This document shows positions 12,276 through 24,861 of a stretch of 64,000 nt of DNA, in pieces. Each line of letters begins with the position of its first letter. The first letter of the stretch is position 1. The notes beneath the pieces were generated by a model. The model was given only the letters and a program-made list of their open reading frames with translations, was not told where the DNA came from and did no database searches. Location of the stretch: NCBI GenBank assembly GCA_030848705.1, contig CM061245.1, forward strand, positions 62,770,006 to 62,834,005, written 5' to 3'. The translations under genes were made by a program, and so were the position numbers. Origin of the DNA: Heracleum sosnowskyi. Taxonomy: Eukaryota > Streptophyta > Magnoliopsida > Apiales > Apiaceae.

Positions 12276-15200
12276 TGTGACGCCCTCCAAACCCGGGGTA
12301 CAGGTTTGAGGAGTCATCCGACCAACGGAACACTATTTAACACATGCATAATATATATGAAGACACAAATACCCCTTGACCAAGACCGCATCAGATTATG
12401 GCAATGAACACAAGCTACTACAATCTTTTATTATTACAAACCAGTTCTATCAGAGTTATTACATCACAACTAAAGTTCAAATCTAGACATTAAATCTAGA
12501 AAGCAAAACAACAACTACCCTGCCAATGACAGTGACTCGAGGGGCTCTCCTGGCTGCTGGTGAACTATCGGTCACGCTATGCCAACTCATACTCTCGTTT
12601 CACTGGAATAGGGTTAGAAAACAACAAGCAAGAGTGAGCCAAAATTGCTCAGCAAACATCAACGAATCATTTCTATCACAGTTGTAAGGATATGAATTTA
12701 AGATATCAGAATCAACAATATTTAGCTAACACATGCTTTGTATCAATAATGATCGAAGTAAAGAATTAGAATTTGGCTTATAAATTTTATTCAAATCAAA
12801 GGTTGTGCTGCTGGCCAGCCACGCATCAACCCCGGACTAGCTCATGTCATAGTCCTCTACTGGATCCCAGGCCAATCTGGGCCTTAAGTTATTCCGACCA
12901 TAAATATGGCCCGACCAATTACTGGTCCATTTTTAAAAACACATGCCAATTCTATAATAGGGTATAAACAATAACATGCTCAATAAGATAAACTGAATAT
13001 ATAGTAATTGCAAAAGAGCTTCAACTGTTCAGTATCAAGTGAAGGTCAAGAAATAATCATGGAGTAATTTCAATGGTACAGTGTACTCATTCAATAAGGG
13101 AATCAATATTGGTAATCGTTAATCGATAACCGTAATTGGTAGTCAAGATGGAAGTCAAATAATCAAAGGTTGCCAATGAAAATCAAAGGATGGTAAATAA
13201 CCACAATAGGTGGTAAACAATAATCAAGTAAATTGGAAATAAGGTTTTCCGATGCAGATCAAATCAAAGAATCAAGAATTTCTAAGGAAATGGAATCAGT
13301 TGTCCAAATGCGGTTAAAAGATGGATAATTTGAATTGTTCTGGGGATAACGGTATTCAAGTAATCAAGACAATAATAATTTTATCACCAGTAAAGGCACA
13401 GATACTTGCCTGGTCTAAGCTGCTGTCGGATCGACTCTGCTCACTCTACTTTCCCCTTTCCCTTGCTCCGGGAACTCGATTCTATAATTAAACAACTCAT
13501 CACAATAAGTCTAACTATTCTCGTTCTACTCTCGACACTTATTCAATCAATAATCACATTTAAACAAGTAACCGGGTACGTATCGGACGTCCGGTATAAT
13601 TTATGATATTTAAAACTCAGATATTTGCCCTAGCACGGGCATATACAGACTATAAAACACAACACACAATTAATATGAACCATATAGCACTTATAAATAT
13701 TTTTAAAACATCGTCTGAAACTCATTTGAATTTTTAATAAGTCATTACTAATTTTTAAATCAAAAATCGGATTTTTAAATCCAATATAAACATTTAAATG
13801 AAAATAAATCAATTAATAAAATTAATTGACACTCTTTAAATGCTCAAACTATTTTTAAATAAATAAATAGGCTTGAAAATAATTAAACTGAATTTTTAAT
13901 TAATTAAATCTAATTAATAATTAATTTTTAAGAATTAATTGATTAAAAGAATTAACCAATTAATTAATAAATTAATTATTAATTAAAAATAATTAAAATA
14001 ATTAAGTTTAATCAATTTTCGGATTTAAAATAATAAATATAATTTATCAGAATTTTTCTGATATTAAAATATATTTTTAAAATAAAAATATGAATTTTTT
14101 TTAGTTTTTAAACTATTTTCGAATTAAATTTAAAAATAAAATTCAAAAACAGTTTTCTGAAAATGAATTAGGGTTTTGAAGATTGAAACCGGGTCGAAAA
14201 ATCGGGTAAACGGGTCGGGAAGAACGAATCCGGGTCACCAAGAACAACCCGCCGGAATCTGGGTTTTCCAGAATCCGGCCGGCGTCCGGTGGCCGGACTT
14301 CGCCGTTTCCGATCAAAACAAAACCAAACTATAGGGCTTTTGTTCGCTTTTGCAAGACAAACACAACCCACATACACACACATCTGTCCCATGCCGGAAT
14401 CGTGCCCAGAATTCATTCAAAGAACTCGCCGGCGACGACCTCGGCCGGAAACCCGATCTACTTAAATCCTACATGAAACTCAAAGATTAATATACCAAAA
14501 TGAAGCTTATAACTCATACAATAAAAGCCCTCTACCAAAAACAATGTCAGATCAATATCAAGAATGTACGAATTGAAAGAAGAAATCGGGTCAAAACCCG
14601 AAAATCAAACCCGACTAAATCGAACATAAACATGAAATTAAAGCATGGATTCTTGCTAATTAGAACCCTAGGAACATGTTAGAAGCAACCAATTGAACGG
14701 AGAATCAACAGAATGAAAATCCCCAAATCGAATCAAGAACCCTAATTTTAATTCGAAACTTGTAAAATCAATATAAAATCGAATACTTACCAGATGATGA
14801 TGAGGTTGGATGATTCTGAAACTAGATTTTTGGGGCTTTGATTTGAGTATAAGAACTTCAAATTTGGACTTCAATAACCCTTAGAACGAATTGATTGAAG
14901 ATCAAGAACACAAAATAATTATTTGGGAATTTCGGATTTTTTGAGTAATTTCTGAAGAATTGCTAGGGTTATGAAGTCTGATTGGTCATTTTATATTTTT
15001 GGAAAAATAATACCCCAAATAACATTTTTGGATCGATATTGATTCGCTAGATCGTTTAAAAACCCTAATTAGGTCAAAAACACGTTTTACGAAAAGTAAG
15101 GGGTTAAAAAGGTTGATGATTATCCAAATTGATATATATCATTATATAACTAATGCTCAAGAATACTAGGGCTATAACAACTTCAATATTGATATAGAAC

Positions 15201-15573
15201 GATAAATCCGTCCCCTTAAACAATTAGGGTTCGGAACGATTTTTCCTTTTTCGGATCAAAAATTGAAATTAATTTGCAGAATCAAATAGGTAGGGTTAAA
15301 TAGAATCCCATAACCCTTTCGATAACGATTCGAATACGAAAGACGAAGAATTAAAAATGAATGTACGAAATTTCAACGGGGCTCTTGAATTATCAAAACG
15401 GCTCAAATTTGAAGAAAATTCCAAATGACGAAATTTTTGAAAGGGGCTTCCGACTCACCATTTAGCACATAATCACACACTAAATATCATATAATAATAT
15501 TCCAATATTCCAACATAAATATTTTAGATTAAATATATCATTTAATCAAATAATAAAATTCACGGATATTACA
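12276..15573 (-). repeat. Tekay 3' LTR
   Basis: 3,298 bp, ends TGTGACG...ATTACA on the plus strand (TGTAAT...GTCACA in the element's sense). It is the copy next to the polypurine tract. It holds a TTAATTAA-rich belt at 13790-14110 and a CCGG-rich patch at 14180-14290. The many short frames inside are not genes: they recur in the other LTR at +9,068 bp. Confidence 0.97.
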
Positions 15574-15587
15574 TCCTTCCCCCCTTA
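15574..15587 (-). other. Polypurine tract of the Tekay element
   Basis: In the element's sense TAAGGGGGGAAGGA directly precedes the 3' LTR. This RNase H-resistant tract primes plus-strand DNA synthesis. Confidence 0.93.
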
Positions 15588-15612
15588 ATAGGATTCTGTC
15601 CTCAGAATCAGA

Positions 15613-18600
15613 TCAAGGAAACAACTGGGGATACTTCTCTAACATCTCACTCTCTAACTCCCAGGTAGACTCTTCTACTTTAGGATTCCTCCACAAAACT
15701 CTCACTAACGCTACTGTCTTATTCCTTAGTACTTTCTCCTTACGATCCACTATCTGAATTGGTCGTTCTACATATGATAAATCTGCCTGGACCTCTATTG
15801 GTTCATACTCTATTACATGATTCGAATCTGGTCGATACCTCTTAAGCATAGATACATGAAATACATTATGAACGTGCTGCATATGCGGTGGCAATGCCAA
15901 CTCGTAAGCTACTTCGCCCACTTTCTTCAAAATCTCAAACGGCCCAATATATCTCGGACTCAACTTCCCTTTCTTTCCAAATCTAACTAATCCTTTCCAT
16001 GGTGAAACCTTTAGTAACACTTGCTCTCCTTCTTCGAATCCCACATCCTTTCTGGCTAGATCCGCATACTTCTTCTGTCGGTCTTGAGCTGTTATCAATC
16101 TTCTCTGAATCAATTGAACCACTTCTTTTGTTCGTTGTACTAGTTCTGGTCCTATCATTTTCCGTTCACCAACTTCTTCCCAATATACTGGAGATCGACA
16201 CCTTCGTCCATACAAAGCTTCGTACGGTGGCATTCCGATGCTCGCGTGAAAACTATTATTATAAGAAAATTCCACCAAGGGTAGATGATCGTCCCAACTG
16301 CCTTCAAAATCAAGTGCACATGTCCTAAGCATATCTTCAATAGTCTGAATTGTCCTTTCGCTTTGACCGTCCGTCTGCGGATGATAAGCCGTACTCATTC
16401 TCAACTCGGTGCCCAAACACTCTTGAAAACTCCTCCAAAATCTTGAATTGAATCGAGGGTCTCTATCAGACACTATCGATACTGGAACTCCATGTCGTAC
16501 TACGATTTCTTTTATGTAAATATGAACTAACTTATCCAGCGAGAATCTCTCGTTAATCGGAAGAAAATGCGCAGATTTCGTCAATCGATCCACGACAACC
16601 CAGATGGCATCATGGTTAGCTTTGGTTCTAGGCAATCCTACTACAAAGTCCATCGCAATGTGTTCCCACTTCCATTCGGGAATCTCCAATGGTTGAAGTA
16701 ATCCACTTGGTCTCTGATGTTCCGCCTTAACTCTTTGACACGTAAAGCATTTACTTACCCATTCCGCAATCTCTCTCTTCATATCTGGCCACCAAAAGTT
16801 CGTCTTTAGATCTCGATACATCTTCGTACTCCCTGGATGAATTGAATACTTCGAGTTATGTGCTTCGTGCAGAATCTCACTTTTCAGTTCCGTTACGCTA
16901 GGTATCCATATCCGAGAAGCAAATCTCAAGATCCCTTTGTCGTCCGGTTGGCTACATATTTCCTCACCTGTCATTTTACTCACATCGTCGTTCATAACTT
17001 GCTCTTGGCACTTTCGTATCTTCTCCAACAATTCAGGTTGAAACGTCATGGTATAAATTATTTCCGTAGCGTCCTTCGGATTAATTACTTCGATTTCTAA
17101 CTTCTCAAATTCCTTGTATAACTCTTTGGTCATCATTAGTGTATTTAATCTCTCTTTTCTGCTCAATGCATCTGCTACCACATTTGCCTTGCCGGGATGA
17201 TAGTTAATAGAAACGTCGTAGTCCTTGATTAGTTCTAACCATCTTCGTTGCCTCATGTTCAGCTCTTTCTGAGTAAAGATATACTTCAAACTTTTGTGAT
17301 CGGTGTAAATTTCACATCTTTCTCCATACAAGTAGTGTCTCCATATCTTCAAAGCAAACACAATAGCTGCTAACTCCAAATCGTGTGTAGGGTACTTCTG
17401 TTCGTGGGGTCTCAACTGTCTTGACGCATAAGCAATCACCTTGTCATGTTGCATAAGTACGCATCCTAATCCTTTGTACGACGCATCACTATAGATTACG
17501 AAATGACCTTGATCGTCTGGTAACATCAATACCGGTGCCGTAGTTAGTCTTTTCTTTAACTCTTGGAAGCCTTCTTCGCATTTATCGTTCCATATGAATC
17601 GCTCGCTTTTCCTTGTCAGCTTGGTCATTGGAGTAGCTATCTTCGCAAAATCTTGCACAAATCTCCGGTAGTATCCGGCTAATCCCAAGAAACTTCTGAC
17701 TTCAGTCGGTGTCCTTGGTCTCTCCCAATCTTTCACTGCCTCTATCTTTGCTGGGTCCACTTTGATGCCTTCGCTGCTCACCACGTGTCCTAAGAAATGA
17801 ACTTCTTTCAACCAGAATTCACACTTGGAAAACTTCGCGTATAGTCCTTCTTGTCTCAACGTTTCTAACATAATTCGCAACTGGTCTGCATGCTCTTCTT
17901 CTGTCCTCGAGTATATCAAGATGTCGTCGATGAATACCACTACAAACTTGTCCAAATATCTCTTGAAAATCCTGTTCATTAGATCCATAAAAGCTGCGGG
18001 TGCATTCGTTAGTCCAAACGCCATTACTAAAAATTCATAGTGCCCATACCTTGTTCGAAAGGCTGTCTTCGGTATGTCGTCTGGTCTAATCTTTAATTGG
18101 TGATATCCTGACCGTAGGTCGATCTTCGAAAAATGTACCGCTCCCTTCAGCTGGTCAAACAGATCGTCTATTCGAGGTAACGGATACTTGTTCTTAATGG
18201 TCAGCTTGTTCAACTCCCGATAGTCTATACACAATCTCATGCTTCCATCCTTTTTCTTGACAAACAGTACTGGTGCTCCCCACGGTGAAACGCTGGGTCT
18301 AATAATTCCTTTTTCTAGCAAATCTTGCAGTTGATCAGCCAATTCCTTCATCTCCACTGGCGCCATTCTGTAAGGGGCCTTCGATACTGGCTCCGCGCCC
18401 GGTACTAAGTCTATCGCAAATTCGATTTCTCTATCTGGAGGTAAACCTGGTAATTCTTCCGGAAAAACATCTGGAAACTCATTTACGACTGGAATATCTT
18501 CTAACTTAGAAACTTCCTTATCTATATCTATTACATAAGCTAGATACGCCTCACAACCTTGCCTTAATAACCTCTTAGCCTGAATCATTGTCAGGAACCT

Positions 18601-20226
18601 CTTTCTTTGTTTCTCTCCTCTAAATATTATCTCTTTCTTTTCTAGGGTAATCAAAGTAACCCTCTTATTCTTACAATCAATACTTGCATCATGCTCAGTC
18701 AACCAATCCATCCCTAATATCACATCAAATTCACCTAACTTAAAAGGTAACAAGTCAACATAAAAACGATTTCCCAAAATCTCTATCTCACAACGGGGAT
18801 AATATGAACTGACCGCGATACGATCCTGATTAGCTATCTCTATAGTCAACACTCCACTTAAAGGTTTCATTACGCAATTCAATCTACGAGCAAACATTTC
18901 AGAAATAAAAGACTTCGTCGCTCCCGAGTCTATTAACACTTGTGCAGGAATAGAATTTACTAGAAGTGTACCTGCCACCACGTCGGAATCTCTCACTGCT
19001 TCTCCCATTGACATATTGTAGGTCCTGGCTAACGGCTGGACGTTAACAACTGGGGGTGCTTCAATTGCCCGAATCATATTGTTCACGGTTGCTGGTGCTC
19101 TGCAGTCCTTAATCATGTGACCTGGTTTCTTACACCGATGACACACGATGCCTATCTTGCAATCCCGGGAATAATGTCCCTTCTGATTGCATTTAAAGCA
19201 TGTGACAGTCAATCGATGGCATATCCCTAGATGTCGCTTCCCGCATGTCTTGCATTCTGGTAGTGGGGGTCTAGAAAGTCCCTGCTGACCGCCGGTTAGT
19301 AGACGGTTATCTTGTCCTACGTTTCCGGTGTCTGGTTTCCTGAAACTTGTATTCCTTCCGTGCTGAAATCCCAGCTTCTTATTTGCTTGTCCTTGAAAAC
19401 TTCCCTGCTGCTGTCCCTTATCGGGTATCCCTGCTTTCCTTTTCTTGTTCTCCTTCTCTCTCATGTAAGAATCACTCTCTGCCTCCGCAATCATTGCCTT
19501 TTGGACCACCGCTGCATAGGTGTCCAACTCCAATACAGCTAACTTACTACGAATCCAAGACCTCAGTCCCTGCTGGAACCTCTTGGCCTTCTTCTTTTCC
19601 GTATCCACATAGGTTGGAACAAACCTTGACAACTCCGTAAACCTTGTTTCATATTGGGGCACTGTCATGCTTCCCTGCTTTAACTCCAAAAACTTTAATT
19701 CCATCTGATCTCTCATATAGTCCGGAAAATATCTTTCCAAAAACAACTCTGTAAATCTTGCCCACGTAATCAATCCCTCGGGCTCCATAGCCCTACTCGT
19801 TTCCCACCAATAACTAGCCTCATTCTTCAGAAAATAACTTGCATACTCTGTCTTCTTATCCTCTGTCACCTCTATCAAGGCAAAAGCCTTTTCCATCTCT
19901 TTCAGCCATGCCTTAGCCTCTACAGGGTCTGCTGATCCTTTGAATTCTGGAGGTTTTGCTGCCTGGAAAGATTTGAACGTAACTGCCGGTGCTGCTTGCT
20001 GGTGCTGTTGCTGATGCTGCTGATGCGGATGTTGCTGATGTTGTTGCTGCTGTTCTAAGAGCTGTTGCTGAAATGCACGTTGCTACTGTGCTAATGCGGC
20101 AGTCTGTTGAGTAAGGGTATTTAACAACTGGATTACCATCGGGTCCACGCGGCCCGTGGGAGGTGTATTTTGTTGACCTTCTTGGTCAGAAGTATCAGTT
20201 GAACGGGTTTGTCGTCTAGGAGCCAT
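15613..20226 (-). CDS. Tekay gag-pol polyprotein, one in-frame amber codon
   Basis: Start ATG at 20224-20226 (MAPRRQTRSTD). The frame runs to TAA/TAG at 15613, about 1,537 residues, interrupted only by TAG at 20083-20085 (codon 48) in a glutamine-rich stretch. After it, the first in-frame ATG is at 19896. Domains in order: Q/H-rich N-terminus; Retrotrans_gag (YFLKNEASYWW); two or three CCHC-type knuckles (CFKCNQKGHYSRDC, CHRCKKPGHMIKDC); retropepsin (VLIDSGATKSFIS); RT (LRSGYHQLKIRPDD, VVFIDDILIYS); RNase H (YSDASYKGLGCVLM); integrase with an HHCC-type finger (HPGSTKMYRDL, CFTCQ) and catalytic D, D, E (MDFVVGLP, VSDRDPRFNS, ER in TDGQSERTIQ); and a C-terminal chromodomain-like segment (ALVRVLWRN, EESTWELE). 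The product makes particles, copies RNA and integrates cDNA. It may be active if the amber is read through or internal initiation occurs. Confidence 0.95.
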
Positions 20227-20650
20227 ATCGCTGATGAATAAACAATAATTGGCTTAATCAAACAGTTCATATAAGAGAAGGAAGGATCACAATTGATATC
20301 TCGAAGGTTTACAGATCTTCTCAACGGTGTATGGATACACTCGTTGCAATAAGTAGAATAACAGTTATGATGCTGGAAATGAATGACAGGGGAATAAATA
20401 CAGTTCTATAAAAGAGGTTTATCATATATATATATATATAGATAGAGTTAGTACAAGCGTAGAATGCTTCAAAAGAAAATATATCATGGCTGAACCATAA
20501 CTGCCGACCAGCAATACAACAACAAAAATGCAACAACAACCCGAGGCGTTCCTATAAGCCCGGTGCACTGCTGATTCTACAATATGCATCTATATACTAA
20601 CTATCTAGAACCATACATCCATGTCACCTCTGTCTGCTACCGATACCTGC
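20227..20650 (-). other. Leader between extra frame and gag
   Basis: 424 bp of non-coding DNA with a (TA)n run at 20428-20440. In the element's sense a donor-like GAGCAG|GTATCG occurs just after the extra frame's stop (about 20644-20650), and an acceptor-like TTTATTCATCAG ends four bases before the gag ATG. These could bound a short leader intron, which is an inference from sequence only. Confidence 0.5.
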
Positions 20651-21217
20651 TCACAGATCACCTGCTCCTGCCGGCCATAACGGGGGTCCTGAAACCTCTG
20701 CAATCTCACTCATCGCATAATCCAAAATCTGTCTCATCCCTGCTACTGTCTCTCCCTCTCGACTAGAAGCTAATCCATGCAATCGAGTCTCAACCAAAGT
20801 CCTCGTAACCCTAAACCTCATCTGAATGTCTCTCATCTGATCTCTAAGTCTGTCTCTCTCTCTGACAGCGGCTGCCTCGATCGAACGAATCCTACCCATC
20901 TCCATAACCTGTCCATAAAGGAAATCCTTCTCTCTTCTCACCCTCTGATACACATGGTGTGGAACTGGCGGCTCACATAACTGATACAAAGGCCCACAAA
21001 CTGATGCCTGAGACGCTGGTGCTGGGGCTACTTGTCGGAGTGGAATAGGACAAGGTATCTGATCTCTCCTGACTACTGGGCCCTGATGCCTAGGCTGATA
21101 TCGCACTGGCCGAGACGGTCCTGCTCTCTCAACGGGTGTAGGTATCTCAGCTATCGTATCCTCGGAAGGGTCTGAGTCTGAACTAGAACTAGGGGCTGCA
21201 ATTATAACCACATTTAA
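20651..21217 (-). CDS. Additional open frame upstream of gag, no AUG
   Basis: An open frame of about 188 codons in the sense orientation between PBS and gag. The upstream stop is at 21218-21220 and TGA at 20651-20653. I do not recognise the protein. It begins with Ser/Asp-rich SSSSDSDPSED, then a Pro/Arg/Gln-rich middle, then an Arg/Glu-rich, likely helical part (RERDRLRDQMRDIQMRF) that may form a coiled coil. The first in-frame codon that could start is GTG (21209-21211); no in-frame ATG occurs until MEMGRIR in the middle. A splice-acceptor-like TTATAATTGCAG (about 21199-21210) opens the frame, so it may be an exon of a spliced leader ORF. In a near-identical-LTR element an undisturbed frame of this length suggests use, but a chance frame cannot be excluded. 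Confidence 0.5.
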   Translation of the reverse strand, partial: LNVVIIAAPSSSSDSDPSEDTIAEIPTPVERAGPSRPVRYQPRHQGPVVRRDQIPCPIPLRQVAPAPASQASVCGPLYQLCEPPVPHHVYQRVRREKDFLYGQVMEMGRIRSIEAAAVRERDRLRDQMRDIQMRFRVTRTLVETRLHGLASSREGETVAGMRQILDYAMSEIAEVSGPPLWPAGAGDL

Positions 21218-21329
21218 TTACTACGCGTAATATCCCTAGTTGACCTCCTAATATCCTTACGTGACTTCCTAACTCTCTATGTTATCCTGGACCCTAAGTC
21301 CTAACTTGTTTCAAATGCCATAACCTGTT

Positions 21330-21341
21330 GCTCTGATACCA
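21330..21341 (-). other. tRNA-iMet primer-binding site (Tekay)
   Basis: TGGTATCAGAGC in the element's sense, two bases after the 5' LTR end. It is complementary to the 3' end of plant initiator tRNA-Met and primes minus-strand synthesis. Confidence 0.93.
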
Positions 21342-21343
21342 AC

Positions 21344-24300
21344 TGTGACGCCCTCCAAACCCGGGGTACCGGTTTGAGGAGTCATCCGACCAACGGAACA
21401 CTATTTAACACATGCATAATATATATGAAGACACAAATACCCCTTGACCAAGACCGCATCAGATTATGGCAATGAACACAAGCTACTACAATCTTTTATT
21501 ATTACAAACCAGTTCTATCAGAGTTATTACATCACAACTAAAGTTCAAATCTAGACATTAAATCTAGAAAGCAAAACAACAACTACCCTGCCAATGACAG
21601 TGACTCGAGGGGCTCTCCTGGCTGCTGGTGAACTATCGGTCACGCTATGCCAACTCATACTCTCGTTTCACTGGAATAGGGTTAGAAAACAACAAGCAAG
21701 AGTGAGCCAAAATTGCTCAGCAAACATCAACGAATCATTTCTATCACAGTTGTAAGGATATGAATTTAAGATATCAGAATCAACAATATTTAGCTAACAC
21801 ATGCTTTGTATCAATAATGATCGAAGTAAAGAATTAGAATTTGGCTTATAAATTTTATTCAAATCAAAGGTTGTGCTGCTGGCCAGCCACGCATCAACCC
21901 CGGACTAGCTCATGTCATAGTCCTCTACTGGATCCCAGGCCAATCTGGGCCTTAAGTTATTCCGACCATAAATATGGCCCGACCAATTACTGGTCCATTT
22001 TTAAAAACACATGCCAATTCTATAATAGGGTATAAACAATAACATGCTCAATAAGATAAACTGAATATATAGTAATTGCAAAAGAGCTTCAACTGTTCAG
22101 TATCAAGTGAAGGTCAAGAAATAATCATGGAGTAATTTCAATGGTACAGTGTACTCATTCAATAAGGGAATCAATATTGGTAATCGTTAATCGATAACCG
22201 TAATTGGTAGTCAAGATGGAAGTCAAATAATCAAAGGTTGCCAATGAAAATCAAAGGATGGTAAATAACCACAATAGGTGGTAAACAATAATCAAGTAAA
22301 TTGGAAATAAGGTTTTCCGATGCAGATCAAATCAAAGAATCAAGAATTTCTAAGGAAATGGAATCAGTTGTCCAAATGCGGTTAAAAGATGGATAATTTG
22401 AATTGTTCTGGGGATAACGGTATTCAAGTAATCAAGACAATAATAATTTTATCACCAGTAAAGGCACAGATACTTGCCTGGTCTAAGCTGCTGTCGGATC
22501 GACTCTGCTCACTCTACTTTCCCCTTTCCCTTGCTCCGGGAACTCGATTCTATAATTAAACAACTCATCACAATAAGTCTAACTATTCTCGTTCTACTCT
22601 CGACACTTATTCAATCAATAATCACATTTAAACAAGTAACCGGGTACGTATCGGACGTCCGGTATAATTTACGATATTTAAAACTCAGATATTTGCCCTA
22701 GCACGGGCATATACAGACTATAAAACACAACACACAATTAATATGAACCATATAGCACTTATAAATATTTTTAAAACATCGTCTGAAACTCATTTGAATT
22801 TTTAATAAGTCATTACTAATTTTTAAATCAAAAATCGGATTTTTAAATCCAATATAAACATTTAAATGAAAATAAATCAATTAATAAAATTAATTGACAC
22901 TCTTTAAATGCTCAAACTATTTTTAAATAAATAAATAGGCTTGAAAATAATTAAACTGAATTTTTAATTAATTAAATCTAATTAATAATTAATTTTTAAG
23001 AATTAATTGATTAAAAGAATTAACCAATTAATTAATAAATTAATTATTAATTAAAAATAATTAAAATAATTAAGTTTAATCAATTTTCGGATTTAAAATA
23101 ATAAATATAATTTATCAGAATTTTTCTGATATTAAAATATATTTTTAAAATAAAAATATGAATTTTTTTTAGTTTTTAAACTATTTTCGAATTAAATTTA
23201 AAAATAAAATTCAAAAACAGTTTTCTGAAAATGAATTAGGGTTTTGAAGATTGAAACCGGGTCGAAAAATCGGGTAAACGGGTCGGGAAGAACGAATCCG
23301 GGTCACCAAGAACAACCCGCCGGAATCTGGGTTTTCCAGAATCCGGCCGGCGTCCGGTGGCCGGACTTCGCCGTTTCCGATCAAAACAAAACCAAACTAT
23401 AGGGCTTTTGTTCGCTTTTGCAAGACAAACACAACCCACATACACACACATCTGTCCCATGCCGGAATCGTGCCCAGAATTCATTCAAAGAACTCGCCGG
23501 CGACGACCTCGGCCGGAAACCCGATCTACTTAAATCCTACATGAAACTCAAAGATTAATATACCAAAATGAAGCTTATAACTCATACAATAAAAGCCCTC
23601 TACCAAAAACAATGTCAGATCAATATCAAGAATGTACGAATTGAAAGAAGAAATCGGGTCAAAACCCGAAAATCAAACCCGACTAAATCGAACATAAACA
23701 TGAAATTAAAGCATGGATTCTTGCTAATTAGAACCCTAGGAACATGTTAGAAGCAACCAATTGAACGGAGAATCAACAGAATGAAAATCCCCAAATCGAA
23801 TCAAGAACCCTAATTTTAATTCGAAACTTGTAAAATCAATATAAAATCGAATACTTACCAGATGATGATGAGGTTGGATGATTCTGAAACTAGATTTTTG
23901 GGGCTTTGATTTGAGTATAAGAACTTCAAATTTGGACTTCAATAACCCTTAGAACGAATTGATTGAAGATCAAGAACACAAAATAATTATTTGGGAATTT
24001 CGGATTTTTTGAGTAATTTCTGAAGAATTGCTAGGGTTATGAAGTCTGATTGGTCATTTTATATTTTTGGAAAAATAATACCCCAAATAACATTTTTGGA
24101 TCGATATTGATTCGCTAGATCGTTTAAAAACCCTAATTAGGTCAAAAACACGTTTTACGAAAAGTAAGGGGTTAAAAAGGTTGATGATTATCCAAATTGA
24201 TATATATCATTATATAACTAATGCTCAAGAATACTAGGGCTATAACAACTTCAATATTGATATAGAACGATAAATCCGTCCCCTTAAACAATTAGGGTTC

Positions 24301-24641
24301 GGAACGATTTTTCCTTTTTCGGATCAAAAATTGAAATTAATTTGCAGAATCAAATAGGTAGGGTTAAATAGAATCCCATAACCCTTTCGATAACGATTCG
24401 AATACGAAAGACGAAGAATTAAAAATGAATGTACGAAATTTCAACGGGGCTCTTGAATTATCAAAACGGCTCAAATTTGAAGAAAATTCCAAATGACGAA
24501 ATTTTTGAAAGGGGCTTCCGACTCACCATTTAGCACATAATCACACACTAAATATCATATAATAATATTCCAATATTCCAACATAAATATTTTAGATTAA
24601 ATATATCATTTAATCAAATAATAAAATTCACGGATATTACA
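21344..24641 (-). repeat. Tekay 5' LTR
   Basis: 3,298 bp, aligned base for base with 12276-15573 at an offset of 9,068 with two visible substitutions. In the element's sense it is the upstream LTR and should supply the promoter. I could not fix the TATA box among the many AT-rich tracts. Confidence 0.97.
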
Positions 24642-24646
24642 CTCGT
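24642..24646. repeat. Target-site duplication ctcgt (right)
   Basis: Exact copy of 12271-12275 directly after the Tekay terminus. Confidence 0.95.
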
Positions 24647-24861
24647 TCTCTTTGTTTTATTGTTATTTCATACATAAGAAATCTAGTATACTTAGATTTT
24701 AGCCCTACAAAAGTTTACCAAAACAGTTTCGCGCCGTCTGTGGGACACTAGCTAAGAATTTACGTGATTTCTACGATGTTGGAGGAATGATCGAAAGAAA
24801 AGGAGAAGGTGACAAACAACAGTGATAGAGAAACTCTATCGGTTCAACAGAGATACCTTTT
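24647..24861 (+). mobile_element. End of Tat-like LTR, primer site and leader stub
   Basis: Continues the LTR broken at 12275. At 24731-24745 GCGCCGTCTGTGGGA marks the start of the internal region. This string is typical, as I remember it, of Tat-lineage gypsy elements just after the 5' LTR. A leader (ATGATCGAAAGAAAAGGAG) follows, then the homology is cut at 24861/24862, where minus-strand copia coding begins. Only this 5' stub of the element remains. Confidence 0.5.

Larger units (their letters stand above)
12276..24641 (-). mobile_element. Complete young Ty3/gypsy Tekay/Del-type chromovirus
   Basis: A 12,366-bp element on the minus strand with two 3,298-bp LTRs, tRNA-iMet PBS, an upstream extra frame, gag-pol polyprotein and PPT. 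By eye the LTRs differ at two positions (12302 A versus 21370 C; 13604 T versus 22672 C). That is about 0.06% divergence, implying a very recent insertion. The long LTRs, iMet primer, RT/IN sequence and chromodomain-like C-terminus fit the Tekay (Del) lineage. It sits inside an older gypsy LTR with a perfect CTCGT TSD. Confidence 0.95.

Noticed and set aside
14168..14416. 82-codon minus-strand frame repeated at 23236
   Set aside because: Both copies lie in the Tekay LTRs; the repetition reflects LTR identity, not a gene family.
20428..20440. (TA)n run as a regulatory element
   Set aside because: A simple microsatellite in a leader; no further support.
21330..21341. tRNA gene fragment
   Set aside because: Only the 3'-end complement expected of a primer-binding site; no tRNA fold. 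The same holds at 27364, 28458, 45391 and 47331.
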